Below the pieces are notes generated by a model. It had not been told where the DNA came from and searched no databases. It saw only the letters and a list, made by a program, of their open reading frames with translations. Positions 63,904 to 64,000 of a stretch of DNA of 64,000 bases are shown one piece after another (positions within the stretch are counted from its first letter, which is position 1; each line of letters starts with the position of its first letter). Source of the stretch: Campylobacter cuniculorum DSM 23162 = LMG 24588 (GTDB lineage Bacteria; Campylobacterota; Campylobacteria; Campylobacterales; Campylobacteraceae). The DNA is taken from NCBI RefSeq assembly GCF_002104335.1, contig NZ_CP020867.1, positions 992,001-1,056,000 of the forward strand, given 5' to 3'. Made by a program: the position numbers and the translations under genes.

Positions 63904-64000
63904 TTACCGCGTTAATGGAACTTGCAAGCCTTCATACAAAGCTTGATAAATTGCATCACCACAAAGTACTTTAACAAGCTCTAAACCAAATAAAATCGCT
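63904..64000 (-). CDS. C-terminal end of an unidentified gene (runs off the window)
   Basis: 31 codons are visible, containing ILFGLELVKVLCGD and ending EGLQVPLTR before TAA. The open frame continues to the window edge and is followed by a terminator, so it is a genuine gene end. The fragment is too short for me to assign a family. Confidence 0.7.
   Translation of the reverse strand, partial: AILFGLELVKVLCGDAIYQALYEGLQVPLTR

Overview
The window is a low-GC segment (roughly 30 % G+C by eye) of a Campylobacter chromosome from the C. jejuni / C. coli / C. upsaliensis / C. helveticus side of the genus. The evidence is gene content and local order. Long blocks match the C. jejuni NCTC 11168 order as I remember it, but the blocks are shuffled relative to that genome: (a) lepB-folD / cytochrome c-hemL-...-flhX, then psd to metG (Cj0856 to Cj0837 region); (b) aminotransferase / nuclease-like gene-flgS (Cj0791-0793); (c) aat-clpA-clpS-...-csrA-truB-uvrD-pepF-pyrB-metK (Cj1109-Cj1096); (d) oorCBAD-sucDC-mdh-icd-AsmA-like-mltG (Cj0538-Cj0529); (e) dnaE (Cj0718). 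Locus-tag equivalences are from memory, not from a search. I saw no rRNA, tRNA, CRISPR array or complete insertion sequence.

Layout. 1-7382: housekeeping genes (signal peptidase, folate, haem), a transporter, and a flagellar pair (FliK-like plus FlhX). The FliK-like gene carries a perfect 270-bp tandem duplication. 7383-20400: about 13 kb of accessory DNA between flhX and psd, which I recall as neighbours in C. jejuni. Its core (7585-15729) is a degenerate array of small membrane protein genes (probable immunity proteins), large soluble proteins with a His...Asn-Cys signature suggesting a circularly permuted papain-like fold (probable effectors), and a PAAR-like gene. The repeating order is immunity, effector, PAAR-like, with short or overlapping junctions. 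Two effectors look full length (9355-10650 and 11658-13079); the rest are truncated, frameshifted or fused. The PAAR-like gene is broken by a 66-bp duplication carrying stops and by a C10 tract. Two small ORFs, a compact structured element, a coiled-coil remnant, a periplasmic PepSY-like protein and a cytochrome c / molybdopterin S- or N-oxide reductase pair complete the region.

20537-30598: psd, a membrane metallophosphoesterase, gltX, a YggT protein, slt, a lipoprotein, mobB, fbp, a small Cys-rich protein, metG and a Mur-ligase-like protein. A decayed family 8 glycosyltransferase follows. 31064-34268: a class V aminotransferase diverges from a nuclease-like gene and flgS, the flagellar sigma-54 cascade kinase. 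34898-45918: a tightly overlapping minus-strand block for protein quality control (Aat, ClpA, ClpS, SmpB), isoprenoid, RNA and DNA functions, peptidase and pyrimidine synthesis; metK follows on the plus strand. 47892-55935: a single-direction TCA operon, icd-mdh-sucC-sucD-oorDABC, ending in a strong terminator. 56053-59515: an AsmA-like protein and MltG are transcribed divergently with overlapping 5' ends. 60188-63775: DNA polymerase III alpha. 63904-64000: the tail of an unidentified gene.

The most interesting part is the immunity-effector-PAAR array. No secretion-machine genes lie in the window, so delivery by a type VI secretion system is inference from the PAAR-like gene.
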